From contig NZ_QUZH01000015.1 in assembly GCF_009761675.1 (NCBI RefSeq), forward strand, positions 1-64,000: a stretch of DNA of 64,000 nucleotides, given 5' to 3'. The translations under genes were made by a program, and so were the position numbers. Under the pieces are notes generated by a model. The model was not told the DNA's origin and did no database searches. It was given only the letters and a program-made list of their open reading frames with translations. The first letter of the stretch is position 1; each line of letters opens with the position of its first letter. Shown here piece after piece: positions 8,272-16,330 of this stretch. Origin of the DNA: Bhargavaea sp. CC-171006 (GTDB taxonomy: Bacteria > Bacillota > Bacilli > Bacillales_A > Planococcaceae).

Positions 8272-8790
8272 TCAATTCGCAGCGCGGCGGCCGCCCATCT
8301 GCAGGCCCTGGAGCACGCGAAGCGTCTCATCGACATCGCGTCCGATGTCTTCACGGAAGGCTGTCTGATAGCGCAGTTCGCCTTCCGGGCTGATGATGAA
8401 AAGGCCTCGTAGCGTGATTCCCTCTTCCTCGATGAGCATGCCGTATTCGCGTGAGACGGCGAGCTTCCGGTCCGAGGCGAGCGGGAAGTTCAGTTCGCCG
8501 GGACCGTTGTTTTTGCGGGCGAGACCGATCCAGGCGAGGTGGGCGTGGACCGTATCTGTCGAGATCCCGATGACTTCGGCATTCAGCTCCGCAAACTCAA
8601 CGTGACGATCGGAAAAAGCCGTGAGTTCAGCCGGGCTTGCCAGCGAGAAGTTCATCGGATAAAAAATCAGGACCGTCCATCTGCCTTTTCTCATATTTTC
8701 CTCAAGGCTGACCGTGCCGAATTCCCGGCTCGGCAGGACAGCCTTCATTTCAAAGCGGGGTGCCGGATTGCCGATCAATCTCCTAACCAT
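8272..8790 (-). CDS. ykuU: YkuU-like peroxiredoxin lacking its catalytic cysteines
   Basis: This 172-residue protein aligns along nearly all its length with the 2-Cys peroxiredoxin YkuU: GNPAPRFEMKAVLPSREFG at the start, VIGISTDTVHAHLAW, VSREYGMLIEEEGITLRGLFII and IGRDVDETLRVLQ. Normal members have FYPLDFTFVCPTE; here this reads FYPMNFSLASPAE, so Ser52 replaces the peroxidatic cysteine. The C-terminus stops at MGGRRAAN, where the resolving-Cys segment (LCPANW in YkuU) should be. No cysteine is present anywhere. The frame is intact with a good ribosome site, so it is not an obvious pseudogene. It cannot act by the normal mechanism; a structural or chaperone-like role is possible. Confidence 0.85.
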   Translation of the reverse strand: MVRRLIGNPAPRFEMKAVLPSREFGTVSLEENMRKGRWTVLIFYPMNFSLASPAELTAFSDRHVEFAELNAEVIGISTDTVHAHLAWIGLARKNNGPGELNFPLASDRKLAVSREYGMLIEEEGITLRGLFIISPEGELRYQTAFREDIGRDVDETLRVLQGLQMGGRRAAN

Positions 8791-8881
8791 TGCGCCTACC
8801 CCCTCAATTTATTGAAGATTCAAACTATATTAAAGAAAGGATAGCAGAATAGCAACCGGTTTTCAATCGGTGAATCGGCGT

Positions 8882-10555
8882 TTAGCGCCCTTCCAGCTGC
8901 CGGATTTCTCGGGTCAGTTCCAGGAATCTGCGGTCAAGCACGACATACTCAGGGTCACCCGGCACGAGAAAGCTGAGTTTGCCGAGGACGGCCTGGCGCT
9001 CCGTCTCGAGCCGCAGGCGCTCTTCTTCCCTAGCCTTTCCTTCCCTGACCCCTTCGGTTCCACCCTGCTTTTCTTCCCATTCGGCGGGTGTCATCAGCAG
9101 CTTTCGGACTGTCCCTCCTCCGAATACCAGGATGCCTTCCGCAAGCTTTTCCGCAAAATACCGGTCGTGCGAAGCGAAAAGCAGAGTGCCCTGAAATGTG
9201 CCGAGTGTCCGCTCGAGTTCCTCCCGTGATGGCAGATCCAGGTGGTTGGTCGGTTCATCCAGCAACAGGACGTCAGTCCCTTCCAGGATAAACCGCATAA
9301 GCTTCACCTTAAGCCGCTCGCCCATGCTCAGATCGGAAAGCGGAAGCGTCCAGTGTTCCGCCGTGAAGCCGAGGTTCGCAAGGTCTGTCCGGAGCTTTCC
9401 CTGCTGTTCGAAAGTGGCGGCGGAAAAGTACGCTTCCATCGTCTTTTCAAGCGGCAGGTCCAGCACGGACTGGCTGAGGACGCCAATCGTCATCCCTTCT
9501 GTCCGCCAGATCTCCCCTTCATATGGCTCTTCGCCGAGCAGCATGCGGAAAAGCGTCGTCTTGCCTGAGCCGTTCGGTCCGAGAAGGGCGAGGCGTTCCC
9601 CGGACAGGACGGTAAATCGCGCATTATTGAATAGTTCACGCTTTCCATACGTCTTTGAGACGTCCCTGAGTTCGAACACCCTCATGCCCTTGCGGCGTCC
9701 GCCTTTTACGTCGAAGGCCACGGACACATCCTCTTCCGGCTTGTCGACGCCATCCTTCTCCAGCTCGGCTTCAAGACGTTTGCGCTTGGAGCGTACCTGG
9801 ATGTCCTTTTTCTTGGCTTTCATCCGGTAATATTCCTTCATGCCGCCTTTTTTCGTGGATTCCCGGTGTGCCTTGTCTGACCAGTCCGACAGCTGCGCGA
9901 GCTGCTCTTCGACCCGAGCGACTTTTTTCTGCTGCTGCTCGTAATGCTTTTGCTGTGCGGCGCGGGCGGCTTCCTTTTTGTTCCTGTAATCGGTGTAGTT
10001 GCCCTCGTATTCGGTGAGGGTGCCGTGATCCAGCTCCCAGATACGGTCCGCAACGCGGTCGACGAAATACCGGTCGTGAGACACCACGATGAAGGTCGAC
10101 CGGCTGCCCCTGATCTGCCCGATCAGCCGCTCCAGCGCCTCACTGTCGAGGTGGTTGGTCGGCTCATCAAGCAGGACGAGCCCGCTTTGCTCCGCCAGGG
10201 CGGCAGAGAGCCGGAGCTTCATCCGCTCACCCCCGCTCGCGGTATTGTATGCAACCTCTTCGGATAAGCGCCATTTTTTCCGTTCGGCCAGCACGTCGCC
10301 GGCATCGTCCGGAAGGTCAGGTGATGCCTCTTCCTGCCGGAAATAAGTGATTGTCGGCCGCTTCCCGTTCCAGCGCACCCGTCCCGAAGACGGCTCCCGA
10401 CTGCCCGCGATCCGCTCCATCAGCGTCGACTTGCCCGCACCGTTCGGCCCGACAAGCGCAATGACCGTACCTTCCGGGATATCGGCCGATATCCTCTCAA
10501 AAATTGTGACGTCCCCGTAAATAACGGAGAGTTCCTCCAGTCTTCCAAGCAACAT
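8882..10555 (-). CDS. ABC-F ATPase, probable ribosome-protection protein
   Basis: A 557-residue protein with two ATP-binding cassettes and no membrane segments. Walker A motifs are GPNGAGKST (residues 36-44) and GPNGSGKTT, each followed by an LDEPTNHLD Walker B block and SHDRYF. The charged linker between them (AARAAQQKHYEQQQKK to KGGMKEYYRMKAKKK) is the ABC-F P-site tRNA interaction region. Soluble ABC-F proteins of this shape (VmlR, Vga, Msr relatives) release antibiotics from the ribosome. The start was set at ATG 10555, with CAGGGAGGAATCTGT ahead. The upstream attenuator supports antibiotic-inducible control, but which drugs apply is unknown. Confidence 0.9.
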   Translation of the reverse strand: MLLGRLEELSVIYGDVTIFERISADIPEGTVIALVGPNGAGKSTLMERIAGSREPSSGRVRWNGKRPTITYFRQEEASPDLPDDAGDVLAERKKWRLSEEVAYNTASGGERMKLRLSAALAEQSGLVLLDEPTNHLDSEALERLIGQIRGSRSTFIVVSHDRYFVDRVADRIWELDHGTLTEYEGNYTDYRNKKEAARAAQQKHYEQQQKKVARVEEQLAQLSDWSDKAHRESTKKGGMKEYYRMKAKKKDIQVRSKRKRLEAELEKDGVDKPEEDVSVAFDVKGGRRKGMRVFELRDVSKTYGKRELFNNARFTVLSGERLALLGPNGSGKTTLFRMLLGEEPYEGEIWRTEGMTIGVLSQSVLDLPLEKTMEAYFSAATFEQQGKLRTDLANLGFTAEHWTLPLSDLSMGERLKVKLMRFILEGTDVLLLDEPTNHLDLPSREELERTLGTFQGTLLFASHDRYFAEKLAEGILVFGGGTVRKLLMTPAEWEEKQGGTEGVREGKAREEERLRLETERQAVLGKLSFLVPGDPEYVVLDRRFLELTREIRQLEGR

Positions 10556-10586
10556 ACAGATTCCTCCCTGTTTCCCGGAGGGCACG

Positions 10587-10618
10587 AAAAAGCCCCCCGG
10601 CCATAGTGGCCGGAGGGA
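10587..10618 (-). terminator. Attenuator terminator ahead of the ABC-F gene
   Basis: CCCTCCGGCC, loop ACTAT, GGCCGGGGGGC, then TTTTT on the minus strand, only about 30 bases before the ABC-F start codon. A terminator inside the leader of its own gene implies regulated read-through, as known for vmlR and other ribosome-protection ABC-F genes. Confidence 0.85.
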
Positions 10619-10740
10619 TCCGAAAAAGCCTCATTCACGCGTCGCCAAACAAGCCGCGAGCATGCGGCTGCAGTTCTGGATGACGATGGAAAAATGGGCA
10701 GACGGATCCCGCCGACGTTCGAAAAAAGCATCCGATTCGT

Positions 10741-10773
10741 CTAAAGCGCTCCGTCACTTGTCCATCTTCCCAT
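10741..10773 (-). CDS. Possible attenuator leader peptide
   Basis: A ten-codon frame, MGRWTSDGAL, starts at ATG 10773 and ends with TAG. GGAAAGGG lies seven bases upstream of its start, a good ribosome binding site. It sits about 120 bases before the attenuator terminator, within the 320-bp leader of the ABC-F gene. In known systems a drug-stalled ribosome on such a peptide prevents terminator formation. The frame is very short, so the call rests on position and ribosome site only. Confidence 0.45.
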   Translation of the reverse strand: MGRWTSDGAL

Positions 10774-10844
10774 TCGTCATCCCTTTCCGGTATAAGTTGA
10801 GACCAGATTAACATATGCCCCGCCGCCCGGCAACCATGCAAGGG

Positions 10845-10875
10845 AAAGCCCGGCACACGGGGTACCGGGCTTTAC
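10845..10875. terminator. Bidirectional terminator
   Basis: AAAGCCCGG, loop, CCGGGCTTT lies right after the stop of the second ykuV-like gene. It separates that gene from the ABC-F leader. Confidence 0.8.
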
Positions 10876-11316
10876 TTATTGTTCGATGACCCGTTCGATC
10901 CGGTCCTCCACCATATCGAGGCCCGTCCTGCCTGCCTGATAATGACGGAGCTGGCCTTCCCTGTCGAAGACATAGTACGCCGGTGCCAGCTCATTTTCGA
11001 AAGCGTCGGTGAGTTTGTACTCACTGTCTACGAAAACCGGCTGGGTGAGACCATATTTATCGGCAGTCTCACGGATCTTTTCCATGTCGTTGTCCGCGCC
11101 GGTGAGCGGCATATGGACCGCCACGACATTCAGCTCATCCTTGTACTTGTCCCGCAGTTCGTTAACCTCGGGCATCGTTTCCTTGCAGATGTTGCAGCTG
11201 ACGGCCCAGAAGTGGATCAGCGTCGGCTTCTCGCCGACCAGATCGGCTTTCGTCGTCTCGCCGTTCAGCCATTCGGTTGCGCCGGACAGTTCCGGCATCG
11301 GTTCGTGCAGTTTCAT
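10876..11316 (-). CDS. Second YkuV-like thiol-disulfide oxidoreductase
   Basis: A 146-residue thioredoxin-fold protein, paralogous over its full length to the product of 7792-8235, with PMPELSGATEWLNGETT at the start and the redox motif HFWAVSCNICKETMP. By eye it is as close to B. subtilis YkuV as the first copy. It has no peroxiredoxin beside it. AGGAGGGGATTCCTG precedes the ATG and a TTTCCCGGGAAA palindrome lies 25 bp upstream of the start, possibly an operator. Likely a cytoplasmic dithiol reductase. Confidence 0.88.
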   Translation of the reverse strand: MKLHEPMPELSGATEWLNGETTKADLVGEKPTLIHFWAVSCNICKETMPEVNELRDKYKDELNVVAVHMPLTGADNDMEKIRETADKYGLTQPVFVDSEYKLTDAFENELAPAYYVFDREGQLRHYQAGRTGLDMVEDRIERVIEQ

Positions 11317-11340
11317 CAGGAATCCCCTCCTGCAGAATAA

Positions 11341-11353
11341 GTTTCCCGGGAAA
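11341..11353. repeat. TTTCCCGGGAAA palindrome
   Basis: A perfect 12-bp palindrome lies just upstream of the ribosome site of the second ykuV-like gene. The same palindrome appears at 1868-1879 and 51791-51802, and in shortened form at 51811-51821. Confidence 0.5.
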
Positions 11354-11458
11354 TGATTCGTTGAAACAGCAATTTATCAGTGACCACTTAATATTAGGCG
11401 GAGATAAGGTGCCGGTTTGCGCTTCCGAAAGAGCTAATGTTAACCCTCCGCCTCCGTC

Positions 11459-11544
11459 ATTCTTCAAACTCACGTGCCTAATCTTCAAACTCGGAGGCTT
11501 ATTCTTCAAACTCGCGCCCGCAATCTTCAAACTCGCCGGTCCTC
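11459..11544. repeat. Tandem array of four 21-bp units
   Basis: The 11-bp core TCTTCAAACTC occurs four times without a mismatch, starting at 11461, 11482, 11503 and 11524, exactly 21 bp apart. The ten bases between cores vary. The array lies between a terminator and the promoter region of the second ykuV-like gene. Read as protein it would give SLK every seventh residue, but no start site supports coding. Confidence 0.85.
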
Positions 11545-11548
11545 TCAC

Positions 11549-11580
11549 AAAAAACAGCCGGAGTCCGCCTCCGGCTGCAC
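11549..11580 (-). terminator. Terminator of the FMN reductase gene
   Basis: CAGCCGGAG, loop, CTCCGGCTG followed by TTTTTT on the minus strand, directly after the stop codon at 11582. Confidence 0.9.
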
Positions 11581-11581
11581 G

Positions 11582-12130
11582 TCAGCCCTCTTTCACAAAC
11601 CCGATAAACGCATCCACTTTTTGATCCAGGAATCCCAGCGTGGACTCGTCGATCAGTCCGCCTGACTCGCCTTCGAATTTCTCCTGGGCGAAGCTGACGA
11701 GCACTTCGTTGCCGCCCGGAGGCAGTACTTTGGCGGAGACGCCGGGCGCGACCAGGATCTGACGCAAGTGAATCTGTGCGCGGAGCGTGCCCGCCATGCC
11801 CATCGAGGCGCCCAGCGGGAAGACCGGCTTGCCGACCATGACCCGCTCGCCTCTCGAAGTCCAGTCCAGCGCGTTTTTCAGGACGCCCGGGACCGACCAG
11901 TTGTACTCGGGTGTCACGATGATGATCGCGTCCGCATCCAGCACTTTCTGCTTAAACTCCTTAACGGCAGCCGGCGGATCCAGCTCCTCGTCCTGGTCGA
12001 AATGGGGCAGCGCGCCGATATCGGCAATCTCCATCTCGAGTTTATCTTTGTAGCGTTCCTGCATCGTCTCGGCCAGACGGAGGTTGAACGATTCCTTCCG
12101 CAGGCTGCCGACCAGTGTAAGTACCTTCAC
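11582..12130 (-). CDS. NAD(P)H-dependent FMN reductase family protein
   Basis: A 182-residue flavodoxin-fold protein. The phosphate loop of FMN is GSLRKESFNLRLA near the start, and PEYNWSVPGVLKNALDW is the signature of the NADPH-dependent FMN reductase/ChrR/azoreductase group. Such enzymes reduce quinones, chromate or azo dyes at the expense of NAD(P)H in the cytoplasm. Length is normal. It forms a single-gene unit with its own terminator. The physiological substrate cannot be told from sequence. Confidence 0.9.
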   Translation of the reverse strand: MKVLTLVGSLRKESFNLRLAETMQERYKDKLEMEIADIGALPHFDQDEELDPPAAVKEFKQKVLDADAIIIVTPEYNWSVPGVLKNALDWTSRGERVMVGKPVFPLGASMGMAGTLRAQIHLRQILVAPGVSAKVLPPGGNEVLVSFAQEKFEGESGGLIDESTLGFLDQKVDAFIGFVKEG

Positions 12131-12222
12131 ATGAATCTCCTCCCTTATGTAGACCTCTTCTATCTTCAGTCAAAAGGTCGGAAGATTTCAAGTATTTATT
12201 CCAACAATGTGACTCAACAGAT

Positions 12223-13878
12223 CTACCCCTGACTGAGCGCCCTGCCCGCCTGCCGTCCGGAGAACAGGCAGCCGCCGAGGAAGGTGCCTTCCAGAGACCG
12301 GTAGCCGTGGACGCCGCCTCCGCCGAATCCGGACGCCTCGCCTGCGGCGTAAAGGCCCGGCACCGGTTCTCCGTCCGCGCCCAGCACTTGTCCAGACAGG
12401 TTGGTCTGAAGGCCGCCCAGCGTCTTCCGGCTGACAATGTTCAGCCGTACCGCGATCAGCGGACCGGCTGCGGGGTCGAGGATGCGGTGAGGCGGCGCGA
12501 CGCGGACGAGTTTGTCGCCCATGGATGCCCGCGCGCTCCGGATCGCCATTACCTGGAGGTCCTTCGCGAATTTGTTGTCGATCTCGCGGTCGCGGGCCCG
12601 GATCTGCCGCTCCATCTCTTCAAGGAAGATGCGCTCCTCTCCGACCAGGTCATTCATGCCGTCGACCAGTTCCGGAAGCGTCCTGGCGACGACAAAATCC
12701 TCTCCCCGCTTCATGAACTTCTCGACGGGCTCAGGCGCGCCCGGAAGCACTCGCGACAGGATCATCCGGATGCTTTTTCCGGTCAGGTCCGGATTCTGTT
12801 CCGAACCGGACAGGGCGAACTCTTTCTCGATCATCTTTTTCGTCAGGACGAACCAGGAATAACCGTAGCCACTTTTCCCGATCGCTTCGAGTGTCGAGAG
12901 CGTGTCAAAGCCCGGGAAGTTCGGCGCGCCGAAGCGCTGCCCCTCCGCATTGAACCAGAGCGGCGAGGGTCCCGGCAGGATGCGGATGCCGTGATTGGGC
13001 CAGACCGGATCGTAGTTTTGGATGCCTTCGGTATAGTGCCACATGCGGTCGCGGTTGACGAGCCGCCCCCCGGCCTTTTCCGCCGCTCCGAGCAAGTGTC
13101 CGTCGACATAGGCCGGGACGCCTGTCAGCATGCGTGCAGGAGGACTGCCGAGGCGCTCCGGCCAGTTTGCCCGGACCAGCTCATGGTTGCCTCCGATGCC
13201 GCCGCTCGTCATGAGCACGGCCCCGGCGCGAACTTCAAAGAGCCGCTCCACTTCGCGGGACGTCTTCTCGCCGCGTGTCCGGTCGTCCTCCGCCAATTTC
13301 TCCCCGCGCACGCCTGTCACCATGCCGTTTTCCGTGACGAGTTCCGTCACCCGGTGGCGCGGCAGGTAATGGATCAGACCGTCACGGATCCCCTGCCGCA
13401 CGCGGTCTGCGAAGGGTTTGACGATTCCGGGACCCGTTCCCCAGACGATATGGAAGCGGGGGACGGAGTTTCCGTGACCGTCCGCGAGGCTCCCGCCGCG
13501 CTCCGCCCAGCCGACGACCGGGAAAAACCGGACGCCGAGCGACCGGAGCCACTCGCGCTTCTCGCCCGCGGCAAAGTCGACATACGCCTTTGCCCACTGG
13601 TAGCCCCATTCGTCTTCGTCGTTCATCCGGTCAAAGCCCGCCGTGCCCAGCCAGTCCTGCCAGGCCAGTTCATGCGAGTCTTTGATGCCCATCCGGCGCT
13701 GCTCCGGTGAATCCACGAGAAACAGCCCGCCGAATGACCACCACGCCTGGCCCCCGAGATTCGAAGCCGGCTCCTGGTCGAGGAGAAGCACCTTTTTGCC
13801 TGCGCCTGCCAGCTCCGACGCCGCTACCAGCCCGGCAAGCCCGTGTCCCACCGTGATCACATCGTATTCCATCCCCAT
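12223..13878 (-). CDS. FAD-binding dehydrogenase (fumarate reductase/KstD-like)
   Basis: This 551-residue oxidoreductase starts with a Rossmann dinucleotide site, DVITVGHGLAGLVAASELAGAGKKVLLLDQE, and ends with the second FAD contact GLYAAGEASGFGGGGVHGYRSLEG. The middle contains a cap domain typical of the succinate dehydrogenase/3-ketosteroid dehydrogenase superfamily. No signal peptide is visible. It is a single-gene unit on the minus strand. Members are usually annotated as FAD-binding dehydrogenases without known substrate. Two adjacent ATG codons (13878, 13872) are possible starts. Confidence 0.9.
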   Translation of the reverse strand: MGMEYDVITVGHGLAGLVAASELAGAGKKVLLLDQEPASNLGGQAWWSFGGLFLVDSPEQRRMGIKDSHELAWQDWLGTAGFDRMNDEDEWGYQWAKAYVDFAAGEKREWLRSLGVRFFPVVGWAERGGSLADGHGNSVPRFHIVWGTGPGIVKPFADRVRQGIRDGLIHYLPRHRVTELVTENGMVTGVRGEKLAEDDRTRGEKTSREVERLFEVRAGAVLMTSGGIGGNHELVRANWPERLGSPPARMLTGVPAYVDGHLLGAAEKAGGRLVNRDRMWHYTEGIQNYDPVWPNHGIRILPGPSPLWFNAEGQRFGAPNFPGFDTLSTLEAIGKSGYGYSWFVLTKKMIEKEFALSGSEQNPDLTGKSIRMILSRVLPGAPEPVEKFMKRGEDFVVARTLPELVDGMNDLVGEERIFLEEMERQIRARDREIDNKFAKDLQVMAIRSARASMGDKLVRVAPPHRILDPAAGPLIAVRLNIVSRKTLGGLQTNLSGQVLGADGEPVPGLYAAGEASGFGGGGVHGYRSLEGTFLGGCLFSGRQAGRALSQG

Positions 13879-13950
13879 CCCGCCTTCCGAGTCCGATTTC
13901 CTTTCATTGTATAGGAATTTTCTGTTTATTCACAGGGGTGTCTATTCATG

Positions 13951-13982
13951 AAAAAGCCGCACTCCATATGGAATGCGGCTAC
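13951..13982 (-). terminator. Terminator of the UvrA-like gene
   Basis: GCCGCATTCC, short loop, GGAGTGCGGC followed by TTTTT on the minus strand, just after the stop at 13988. Confidence 0.9.
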
Positions 13983-13987
13983 AGAAA

Positions 13988-16279
13988 TTATCTGGTTTTT
14001 GATTGCCCACGTGAGCCAACCCCGTCTTTCAGCCATTTCGCAGTCACCGTTTCGGCGTTCAGCATGTCTTCGGGCGTCCCCTCGAACAGGATTTGTCCGC
14101 CCTGCTTTCCGCCTCCCGGCCCCATTTCGATGACCCAGTCGCTTGCCGCGATAAAGTCCAGGTTGTGTTCGATGATGATGACCGAGTTGCCCCTGTCCAC
14201 CAGCTTCTGAAAGACATCCATCAGCTTTTCATCGTCTGCCGCGTGCAGGCCGAGGGATGGTTCGTCGAGCAGGTAGATCTGGCCCTCTTTCTGCAATTGG
14301 CTTGCAAGTTTCAGGCGCTGGATTTCCCCTCCGCTCAACGAGCTTGTCGTCTGCCCCAAAGTCAGGTATCCCAATCCGACGTCCTTCAGCGTATTGACCC
14401 GGTTCAGGATCTTTTGCTGTGTAAAGTAATCCGCAGCCTCGTCGATGGTCAGCTCCAGAATTTCAATAATGTTTTTTCCCTCATACCGGTACGACAGGGC
14501 CTCGTCCGAGTATCTCGTTCCGCCGCACGCTTCGCATGGAATCGTCACCGGATCGGCAAAAGCCACTTCCGGTGTCAGGACACCCTTTCCTTTACAGACC
14601 GGACAGGCCCCAAGGGAGTTGAAGCTGAACAATCCGGCCGGCTGTCCCGTCGCTTTTGCAAAGGCGGCCCGGATGTCATCCATGATCCCCATGTAAGTCG
14701 CCATGGTCGAGCGGCTGGAGATCCCGATGCCGCCCTGCCCCACTGTGATGGACTCCGGATACCATTCCTTGAACGCCTCCAGGATCAGGGAACTTTTTCC
14801 TGATCCGGATACGCCGCATACAGAGACCAGCACCCCTTTTGGAACATCCGCATCCACGTTTTTCAGGTTGTTGTTCCTTGCTCCCCTTATCGGAAAATAG
14901 CCTTTGTGATCCCTTGGGTTTTCGTTGATGTCCAGTTTCTGCTCCAGGGCTTTCGCGGTCGGGGAATTTGTTAATTTCGCCAATTGCCCCTGGAAGATGA
15001 CGTTGCCCCCGTTCACGCCTGCTCCCGGGCCCATCTCTATGATTTGGTCGGCTTCTCTTACTACCGACAGATCATGTTCGATGATAATCACCGTATTATG
15101 CTGCTCTTTGATCCTTTTCAGCATCCCAATGAGCAGGTGCACTTCTTCGGGATGGAGCCCCGCGCTCGGTTCGTCGAAAATATAGGTCAGGTTATTCAGG
15201 CTGTTCCCCAGATGACGGGCAATTTTCACCCTTTGGGCTTCGCCGCCCGAAAGGGTCCCCATTTTTCTGGACAGGCTCAAATAGCCCAGCCCCATGTCGA
15301 CTAACTGCCTTACATTGGGAATGGCCTGTTTGGCAATTGATTCTCCCGTCGGGTCCTGAATGTTCTCCAGCTCTTCCAGCAACTCCGGAAGCTCCAGCTG
15401 GTCATATTCCGCGATATTCAGGCCGTTGATCCTGCATTCCAGCACCTTCGGGTTCAGGCCCGAACCCTGGCAGGTCGGGCACAAGGAATGTGTCGATACC
15501 GCCAGAACATCCTCTTGGGAGATTTGTTTGAGCTTTGAGATGTCGCGATTGATGTAGACGCGTGTAAATCTGGGCAGCAATCCGTCCCACTCCGCATTGT
15601 GGGGTCCGTTTTTCGTGTGGAACGGCGCATATGCACGCTCACCTTCCCGCGGACCATACAGCAGCAGGCGCCGGTCTTCTTCTGAGTAATCCCTGATGGG
15701 TTTGTCCGGATCAAACAACCCGCACGTCATCATCCAATTGCCCTGCCAGCCGGAAGGAGACAGCGGTTTGAACCTGACGGCATGCTCCCTGAGTGACTTG
15801 TCGAAATCGACCAGCTTATTGACGTCCGGCGCAATCACTTCTCCGAACCCTCCGCATTCCGGACATCTGCCGAATGAACTCTGGCTGGAAAAATCATTGG
15901 CGGAACCGATCGCCGGCTGTCCGATCCTTGAGAACAGAAGTCTGATCAGCGGGTCGATATCCATATAGGTGCCGACAGTGGAACGGGAATTGCCCCCCGC
16001 AGGCTTCTGCTCCACGACAACCACCGGACTCAGGTTCTGCATCAGATCGGCATGGGGCCTTTCGTATCTCGGCATCTGATACCTGACATAGGCAGGATAA
16101 TTCAATGTCATCTGCCTTCTGCTCTCTGTTGCCAGCGTATCAAAGACAACCGAGCTCTTGCCCGAGCCTGAAAGACCGGTAAATACAATGATTTTTTCTT
16201 TCGGCAGATTCAGATCGATGTTTTTTAAGTTGTTTTCTTTGAGGCCTCTTAAGACAATCTCATCTTTTTCCTGCGGCAT
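13988..16279 (-). CDS. Short UvrA paralogue (UvrA2/DrrC-type ATPase)
   Basis: A 763-residue protein of the UvrA family with two ABC ATPase units: Walker A GLSGSGKSS near residue 35 and GVSGSGKSS near 500, each with an LSGGE signature and a DEPS Walker B block. A zinc module is visible (CPVCKGKG to CEACGG). It is about 180 residues shorter than housekeeping UvrA and matches the group of short UvrA relatives linked to drug or DNA-damage tolerance, such as DrrC. AGAGGATAATGAA precedes the ATG. It may be cotranscribed with the gene 51 bp upstream. True UvrA with UvrB is not in this window. Confidence 0.9.
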   Translation of the reverse strand: MPQEKDEIVLRGLKENNLKNIDLNLPKEKIIVFTGLSGSGKSSVVFDTLATESRRQMTLNYPAYVRYQMPRYERPHADLMQNLSPVVVVEQKPAGGNSRSTVGTYMDIDPLIRLLFSRIGQPAIGSANDFSSQSSFGRCPECGGFGEVIAPDVNKLVDFDKSLREHAVRFKPLSPSGWQGNWMMTCGLFDPDKPIRDYSEEDRRLLLYGPREGERAYAPFHTKNGPHNAEWDGLLPRFTRVYINRDISKLKQISQEDVLAVSTHSLCPTCQGSGLNPKVLECRINGLNIAEYDQLELPELLEELENIQDPTGESIAKQAIPNVRQLVDMGLGYLSLSRKMGTLSGGEAQRVKIARHLGNSLNNLTYIFDEPSAGLHPEEVHLLIGMLKRIKEQHNTVIIIEHDLSVVREADQIIEMGPGAGVNGGNVIFQGQLAKLTNSPTAKALEQKLDINENPRDHKGYFPIRGARNNNLKNVDADVPKGVLVSVCGVSGSGKSSLILEAFKEWYPESITVGQGGIGISSRSTMATYMGIMDDIRAAFAKATGQPAGLFSFNSLGACPVCKGKGVLTPEVAFADPVTIPCEACGGTRYSDEALSYRYEGKNIIEILELTIDEAADYFTQQKILNRVNTLKDVGLGYLTLGQTTSSLSGGEIQRLKLASQLQKEGQIYLLDEPSLGLHAADDEKLMDVFQKLVDRGNSVIIIEHNLDFIAASDWVIEMGPGGGKQGGQILFEGTPEDMLNAETVTAKWLKDGVGSRGQSKTR

Positions 16280-16330
16280 TTCATTATCCTCTCTGTCCTT
16301 GCCCGGCCGCCGAATGGCGAGATATTACGA

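Noticed and set aside
11459-11544. CRISPR array
   Set aside because: The repeat core is only 11 bp with 10-bp gaps, far too short for repeats and spacers, and there are no cas genes; the same holds for the arrays at 59.2 and 63.75 kb.
11162-11548. A frame in which the 21-bp array would be translated as SLK repeats
   Set aside because: Its start lies inside a terminator with no ribosome site, and it overlaps the second ykuV-like gene in another frame.
12307-13710. A 467-codon plus-strand frame opposite the FAD dehydrogenase gene
   Set aside because: It is the mirror of a GC-rich coding region; the minus-strand protein has clear FAD motifs, and the plus-strand product is Arg/His/Pro-rich without motifs.
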